DNA of 64,000 nt from Hydrangea macrophylla. Lineage: Eukaryota > Streptophyta > Magnoliopsida > Cornales > Hydrangeaceae. The translations under genes and the position numbers were made by a program. Positions 58,780 through 64,000 of the stretch are shown here, piece by piece. Every line of letters starts with the position of its first letter. The stretch's first letter is position 1. The DNA is taken from contig CM066993.1 of NCBI GenBank assembly GCA_033977485.1, positions 28,386,001 through 28,450,000 on the forward strand. Reading direction: 5' to 3'. Below the pieces are notes generated by a model. It had not been told where the DNA came from and ran no database searches. It saw nothing but the letters and a program-made list of their open reading frames with translations.

Positions 58780-58935
58780 TTCGATCGATCGAATAGGTTT
58801 TGATCGATTGAAGTCTAGGCAAGTTCGAGCAATCGAAAGTAGTTCGATCGATCAAAAGTTGTTCGATCGATTGAAAGTTCGATCGATTGAAGCTAGCTCG
58901 ATTGATCGAAGCCACTTCGATTGGTCGAAGGTTAA
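58780..58935. repeat. TCGATCGA word cluster upstream of the copia TATA box
   Basis: Words like GTTCGATCGATCGAATAGG, TTTTGATCGATTGAAG, AGTTCGATCGATCAAAAG, GCTCGATTGATCGAAGCC. It ends about 20 bases before the TATA box. Confidence 0.88.
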
Positions 58936-58952
58936 AGTCGGTTTTGGAAATC

Positions 58953-58960
58953 TATAAATA
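58953..58960 (+). promoter_or_regulatory. TATA box of the copia LTR
   Basis: TATAAATA in TCTATAAATAGGACAGC, right after the word cluster. Confidence 0.65.
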
Positions 58961-59317
58961 GGACAGCTATGTACAGGGTTTAATAATCGTCGTTTTTCGT
59001 ATACGAAAGTTGCAGAGACTGTTTAGGGTTTTCCAAGCCTTGTTATCCTCCCCGTTGGAGTTCCCACCAACTCTAGCCTCTCCGGCAGCATCCGCAGGAG
59101 TCATAAGGGTAAAAACAACCTAGTGGAAGCTACTGCATCATCATGAAGTTTGAAGATTTCCAAATTGGATTCAAGACACAAAGGTATAATTCTTGTCCCC
59201 TCTTGTATGCATCTATAGAATTGACGAGTAGTAGATCCTGGGCTACCAGTAAGTTTTTTGAAACTTAACCTTTCCGCTGCGCGTTTAAAATCATTTTAAA
59301 CCTGTTTTTCCTTCAAT

Positions 59318-59330
59318 TGGTATCAGAGCC
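59318..59330 (+). other. PBS, initiator tRNA-Met
   Basis: TGGTATCAGAGCC, two bases after the LTR end; canonical. Confidence 0.9.
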
Positions 59331-59479
59331 ACACTTATATGTATCTATAGATTTGTTTTGGAACACTGGTTTTGATTTACATGTTTATTTTAGAACTATT
59401 TTCAAAACTGCATTGTCACAGATCTGTTTCTGCAGCAGTCTCACAGCAGAATACAAATCTGTGATTGCATTGGATATAT

Positions 59480-59735
59480 AGTAGTTTTGATCGGTCGAAG
59501 TGTTTTCGATCGATCGAAGCGTTCTGTTCACAAGCGATCGAACTAGGTTTGATCGATCAAGACTGATTTCCTGTCCAGATATTCTTTTCATAGTTTTAAA
59601 GATTTTAAAATTGTACACTTTAATTTTATATTATTCTATAAAATTTTCAAAACATTCTATGAAATTGAAAGTTCAATCGATTGGACAATGTTCAATAGAT
59701 TGAAGGTTCGAACCCTTGTCGATCGATCGAAGTGT
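59480..59735. repeat. TCGATCGA words in the copia leader
   Basis: GATCGGTCGAAG, TTCGATCGATCGAAGCG, AAGCGATCGAACTAGG, TTTGATCGATCAAG and, near 59717, GTCGATCGATCGAAGTG. The same word as in the LTR, but here downstream of the PBS in the transcribed leader. Confidence 0.8.
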
Positions 59736-60971
59736 GACAGAGAACTGAGATGTTGTTTTAAGTTCTAATTCAGTACGTAAAGAGTTTATGTACTATGCAA
59801 ATCAATTAGAGGTTCTAATAGTTATATATTTGATATATATGCGTGGATGTGCGTACGACTAACCTTTTTGCAGCAAGATTAATCTTCTATCTCCCATGGC
59901 ACCAAGATCAAAGTTTTATTTTTTGTATTTAGATGTTTGTGATTGGTGGATGATTGTATTTATTTTGGTTTGGTTTTAAGGCATATGTAAAGGGCGCTGC
60001 GACTTCAATCCTACAAAAAGGAAAGTTGCACCGGTTTCCCTAGCCTTTTTATTTTATTGTTGCCATTTCTATTTCTAGATAAATTGTAAGCTTCAAAAGA
60101 AGCTTAGGTCCAATGTAATAGAATTAGGAAATCCATGAAGATGGAGAAGCAAGTCGTTGTCCATGAAGACGGAGCTGGAGGCGATCAAACCAAGAAGAGG
60201 TTCTACAGAGATAGAGCCATGGGAGATAGAGGCATATGAATGCCTTTGTTTCAATTTTAGTTTTTTGTTTTATGTGCTTGGTTATGATTGGCATTTAATT
60301 ATATTGTTACTACTTGCATGCACGTAAAATAAGTTTTCTAAAATAAAATTTAAAAGCTGTTTCAACACATTAGTAAACATTAAATGCTTATGGGTAATGT
60401 TTGGAAATAATTTTTTTCAAAAGTAAAATCCTTTACTACCAAATCTAGTAGGAGAGGGTCTTATTTATAACATTCATGATCTTCCATTAACGGTTCACTA
60501 TAAGATGAGTAGTACATTCTGTGTCACCTCGCCAGGGGTGATCATTCCATACAAAGGGTACACTACTCATTGGCTACTAGATGTGAACTTTCTATGGATA
60601 GGATCAATCAGGCGTGTTAGAGGGTGACCACCATACGGAGGTGCTACTTGAGGCGGTTGTGATTGGATCCTAGTTAATGGTATACACTAGCTAAGCTATG
60701 TTAAGGGATCCCACACGGGGCATTATTCAGAAACTTAGAGATCAAATAGGTTCGGGAGTCATAACTTGTTTTGCAAGAGTTGCATAGTGGGTATGTCATG
60801 ATAAATCGAAAGATCGAACATTGACCACCATACAGAGGTTTTGTTCTTTCGTTCTGATATTTCGGCGACTTTGTTTTTAAAATAAAAGTTTTAAGGATTC
60901 TTTTATTTCAAACTGTCAAAATCTGATATCTATATTTATTTTGTCATTTGATTTTTTTACAGTAAATCAGA
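59736..60971 (+). other. Untranslated leader of the copia element
   Basis: No ORF with a known domain between the words and gag. It contains 'ATGAAGATGGAGAAGCAAG' and a nearby repeat 'ATGAAGACGGAGCTGG' (60135-60185). Confidence 0.5.
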
Positions 60972-61808
60972 ATGTCTGGATCTACATTTAGTCCACTTAC
61001 CACCATAATCACTCAAAACAAATTAACTGGAAATTACTACACAGAATGGAAACGAAACCTTGACATCATTTTAACTACGGAGGATCACATATATGTCCTC
61101 ACACCCCATGCCTCAAAGAACCTGCGGCAAATGCTTTGGCAGCTGCCAAACACGAGTTCGATAAATGGAAGAAGTCGAATGGAATGGCCCGTTGCTACAT
61201 TCTGGCCTCAATGGCTGGTGTGTGCAACACCAATTCCAGTTGAACAATTCTGCCAGTGACATTATTGAATCCCTAAAAAAGATGTTTGGAGAGTATGGTA
61301 GGCTTGCCAGACAGGTAGCCATGCAGAAGATAATGAGTGCTAAGATGTCGGAAGGGACTCCAGTCAAAGAACATGTTTTAAAAATGATTGGTTATTTGAA
61401 CGAGCTGGAGACCATAGGTGCCAATATTGATGAACAAACCCAAGTTGATATGATCCTCAATACGCTGTCGCCGTCATTCGCTCAATTTAAACTAAACTAT
61501 AATATGAATAAAATGGATTTTTCAGTGAGCGAATTAATGAGTTCTTTACTGGCAGAGGAAGGGGTGATCAAACCTGCGGGCAATGTTTTAAATGTTGAGA
61601 AAAGCTCTTCTTCCTCCCGATCTACACCGAAAGGTAAGAAAGGGAAGAAGAAGGCTGGCACTGGCGGTCCAAGTGTTGGACCGGTCCCTAAGATTGGAAA
61701 ATCTAAGGGAAAAGGTAAGGGCAAATGGAAGGTGGGTGGCCAAGGCAAAAGAAGTGTTTCCAATGCAGTGAAAAGGGCCACTGGAAGAGGAACTGTCCAG
61801 AATTCTTA
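60972..61808 (+). pseudogene. copia gag
   Basis: MSGSTFSPLTTIITQNKLTG, NYYTEWKRNLDIILTTEDH is the typical N-terminus. The frame shifts near 61100-61130 and again near 61215, after which SASDIIESLKKMFGEYGRLA, MSEGTPVKEHVLKMIGYLNE follow. A Lys/Gly-rich linker and a CCHC knuckle (CFQCSEKGHWKRNC, 61755-61797) lie after a further shift near 61735. Confidence 0.88.
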
Positions 61809-62437
61809 GCTACAAGAGTTCAAGGTATGATTGAATCACATGTAATTGAAGTAAGTTTTATAACGGATACTTCAAACACTTGGTGCATTGATTCTGGTAC
61901 GACTAACCATATTTGTAATTTGTTGCAGGGGGTGTTCAGATCAACCAGGAAATGCAGTGATGGGAGATCGTGCTGACTCTGGGTTCTAGCGCAACCTTTT
62001 CCACGGTTGCTATAGGAGTAGTAGTTTTAAAGTTTTGGACAATAAGACAATAGTTTTATCAGATGTACTTTATGTCCCTTTAGTGAGACATAATTTAATT
62101 TCAGTTTCCAATTTATCGAATAATGGTTATTCTTTTCATTTTGGAACAGATGTTATCATTAAAAGAAATAGTTCTTTTATATGTTCTGGTGTTAAAACTA
62201 ATGGCTTGTATGTAATTACTCCTAATATTTCTAAAGACTCTTGTATGTAACTTAATAACTCAGTGTTAACTTTACCATCTAAAAGAAAGGAACCTTCCAC
62301 TAATCAAATAAGGCTTTGGAATATGAGGCATGACCATATCAATCTAAATAGGATTGGCAGACTAATCAAAGAAGGGGTCTTAGGCGATTTGATTCTCAAA
62401 CCAATGGAAGTCTACGAGTCTTGTTTGGAGGGTAAGA
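61809..62437 (+). pseudogene. copia protease and GAG-pre-integrase region
   Basis: The protease motif reads WCIDSGTTNHICN (about 61882-61920; Asp-Ser-Gly kept), then VLSDVLYVPLVRHNLISVSN and the pre-integrase segment RLWNMRHDHINLNRIGRLIK with CESCLEGKM-like ESCLEGKM. Frame breaks near 61950 and a stop at 62248. The sequence then runs into the inserted LTR. Confidence 0.85.
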
Positions 62438-62659
62438 TGTCACGACACATCCCGCTATGCGCGGAAATAGGACACGTGGCACGCCATCAAGGCTTATCCA
62501 AACATCATATAACAATACGCAGCGGAAAGAACTTTAAAACAACCCTGGGTATTTAAAACTTAGGGAACATTACCCTCTGAGTTTGTAAAATCCATTGAAA
62601 TCAGAGTTATAAAAAGTTTTGGCCAATTAGAAACACATCCAAAATACTCAGCTTTGAAA

Positions 62660-62965
62660 ACAGAGGTTCAGTCGACTGATCAGGGAACCCAGTCGACTGA
62701 TCAGGGAACCCAGTCGACTGCTCAGTCGACTGATCAAAGTCCCCAGTCGACTGTGATAAGCAGTACCAAAATGTTACATTTTCAAAAGGGGTCCAGCCGA
62801 CTGATCTGGAGGTCCAGTCGACTGGTTTTGCCATTATTAAAAGCAGTAGCCAAAACCAACAGTGTCTCAGTCGACTGATGCAAGGTCCAGTCGACTGCTT
62901 CTTTTACTATTCACTTTCAGTGTCTCAATCACACAAGATCCAGCCGACTGATCCTGGGTCCAGTC
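62660..62965. repeat. CAGTCGACTG word cluster
   Basis: About a dozen copies of CAGTCGACTG or CAGCCGACTG, many followed by ATCAGGGAACC or ATCTGG. GTCGAC is a palindrome. Confidence 0.92.
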
Positions 62966-63384
62966 GACTGCTCCCCTGTTGGGCAGCCTGAAATAAAATA
63001 TTAACAACTCATACTTCTCCACACCAACCACAATCACAACTATAACTGATTTTCAACATTCAAAACATAACTACAGACGTTCAATTATAAGATTACAATA
63101 CCAAGGAACTAATCCAAAGATCTATTACAACATTTTACGAATTCCCAATCCTTACACAAGTTTTAGGATTAAAACAAAAGCATATAAAATTGTGGTTCCC
63201 TGGTGTTCCTCGGCCTCACTCCTCACGATTCTTCTTGTCTTTCCTCTTACCTGCAATAGAGTACATCTCCACTGCTCAGCTATATGCTGAGCGTACAAGT
63301 CTAACATATGCAATATATGACAAAACATGCTTTAATCTCATAAATCATATCAATAGTCTCTAGGGAGGAAAATGCGCATTCATC

Positions 63385-63495
63385 CGGTAGCGGCAAGTCC
63401 AAGCCTTAAACCGCGATGTCAATGGCAAGTCCAAGCCTACAACCATTACATCCCACAAGTGCCATGGCAAGTCCAAGCCTACAACCATGCACAGT
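63385..63495. repeat. Tandem repeats GGCAAGTCCAAGCCT
   Basis: Three copies of GGCAAGTCCAAGCCT followed by variable 'ACAACCAT' segments, spaced about 38-45 bp. Confidence 0.85.
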
Positions 63496-64000
63496 AGCCG
63501 TCGCTACTAAAATTCTCAAACATTGAGAAGCTTACTCTGGCATGAATTTGTATAAGACTCCCCTTTGACCCACATAGACAACTCAACGTGCTCGTGTAAA
63601 TTTAGACATGCTTTTCACAAATTAGCGCGTGCATAATTAACGGGCCTACAATTAACACATGGATTTCGCCCGGATCTCAATTTCGTTGTCGAAATATAAA
63701 ACATGTATTCATATATATTTTTTTAAGTTAGAACTTCATACCTTGTGCGATTTCCCCCAAACTTTGAAGAATCGACTAGGAGGCTAAATAATCGTCGGAT
63801 TTCGAATTTGAGAAAATTCCTACAAGTTTATACCTGTTTTTTCCCAAAAGCCTAGAATTAAGATTTTTACAAAAATTGGCCAAACACGGCCTAAGTAGTA
63901 TCAAAACGTAGGTCTTACCTCCACGAGTTCAAATCTTGAATCTGGAGAAAATCTGACGGACGAATGATCGTCGATCGGTGTCGCAAAGCCCGTTGGCTCA

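Larger units (their letters stand above)
57770..59315 (+). mobile_element. 5' LTR of the copia element
   Basis: Starts TGTTGGGTTTGTGCCCTC and ends CTGTTTTTCCTTCA. It holds a TCGATCGA word cluster (58780-58935), a TATA box at 58953-58960 (CTATAAATAGG), and a 360-bp leader part. Confidence 0.88.
57770..62437 (+). mobile_element. Ty1/copia element (5' LTR, leader, gag, PR, pre-integrase), interrupted
   Basis: 5' LTR 57770-59315, PBS 59318, gag about 60972-61805, protease and GAG-pre-integrase region up to 62437, where a minus-strand LTR cuts it. Left flank GTGGG is the presumed TSD. The rest of pol and the 3' LTR are outside the window. Confidence 0.9.
62438..64000 (-). mobile_element. Gypsy-type LTR, minus strand, continues past the window
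   Basis: On plus it starts TGTCACGACACATCCC, the complement of the GTGACA end of a gypsy LTR; left TSD presumably TAAGA (62433-62437). It holds a CAGTCGACTG word cluster (62660-62965), the palindrome GCTCAGCTATATGCTGAGC (63275-63293) at the place of the usual U5 hairpin, and tandem repeats at 63385-63495. Whether it is a solo LTR cannot be seen. Confidence 0.75.

Noticed and set aside
1..64000. tRNA, rRNA or organelle-derived genes
   Set aside because: I scanned for typical tRNA and rRNA motifs by eye and saw none; a covariance-model search would be needed to be sure.

Overview
The window is intergenic DNA from a flowering-plant nuclear genome, almost certainly a large, retrotransposon-rich eudicot. 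Evidence: plant-type Ty3/gypsy (Tat-like, Tekay chromovirus, gag-only) and Ty1/copia elements, a plant L1 LINE with a C-terminal RNase H, a plant mobile domain (PMD) gene, spliceosomal introns, hAT-type and hairpin MITEs, and no prokaryotic signals. Only one small two-exon host gene (30849-31239) looks intact.

Layout. 1-8162 is the 3' end of a Tat-like LTR element: an antisense six-exon PMD gene carrying three lesions, a 60-bp tandem array, and a 3-kb 3' LTR starting at 5147. It sits in the remnant of a Tekay-type LTR (8163-8963). 9187-24506 is a gag-only (TR-GAG-like) element with TSD GCAGC; its 5' LTR is split by a complete but decayed Tekay chromovirus (9587-21092, TSD CCTCT) just downstream of the TATA box. 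25709-28258 is a solo LTR (TSD TATAG). 28264-39900 is a low-copy island with the small host gene, a hairpin MITE, a hAT-like MITE, a 1.7-kb TRIM-like element and microsatellites. 39902-46378 is a decayed L1 LINE carrying a MITE between its ORFs. 46527-47169 is a minus-strand LTR related to the gag-only element, cut by another Tekay element starting at 47170. That element's LTR holds a minus-strand solo LTR (48063-50645, TSD GTAGT), its leader ORF holds a 4.3-kb minus-strand solo LTR (52444-56736, TSD GATGA), and its gag is cut by a copia element (57770-) which is itself cut by a minus-strand LTR (62438- window end).

Most unusual signals. (1) Six LTR copies of the Tekay type carry a short reading frame about 300 to 450 bases before the LTR end that finishes Tyr-x-Tyr-Ala-(Ser/Asn)-stop, although DNA and length have diverged. 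(2) Several of these LTRs carry a donor-like GTGAG..ACTCAC element and a CTCACCAG/CTCACTAG acceptor just before that frame, suggesting an intron lying wholly inside the LTR. (3) Unrelated LTR families, gypsy and copia, each carry a dense cluster of a different short, mostly self-complementary word (CGGCACTC/GAGTGCCG, CGCGCGAGCG, GATCGATCC, CGATCGATCGA, CAGTCGACTG, GACCCG/CGGGTC). In the Tat-like element the same word sits upstream of both the LTR promoter and the antisense PMD gene. (4) The Tekay-type LTRs also carry family-specific degenerate tandem repeats between the word cluster and the micro-ORF.

No coding TE in the window looks autonomous: each has stops, frameshifts or an insertion. 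All similarity statements are by-eye readings; no alignment or search was run.
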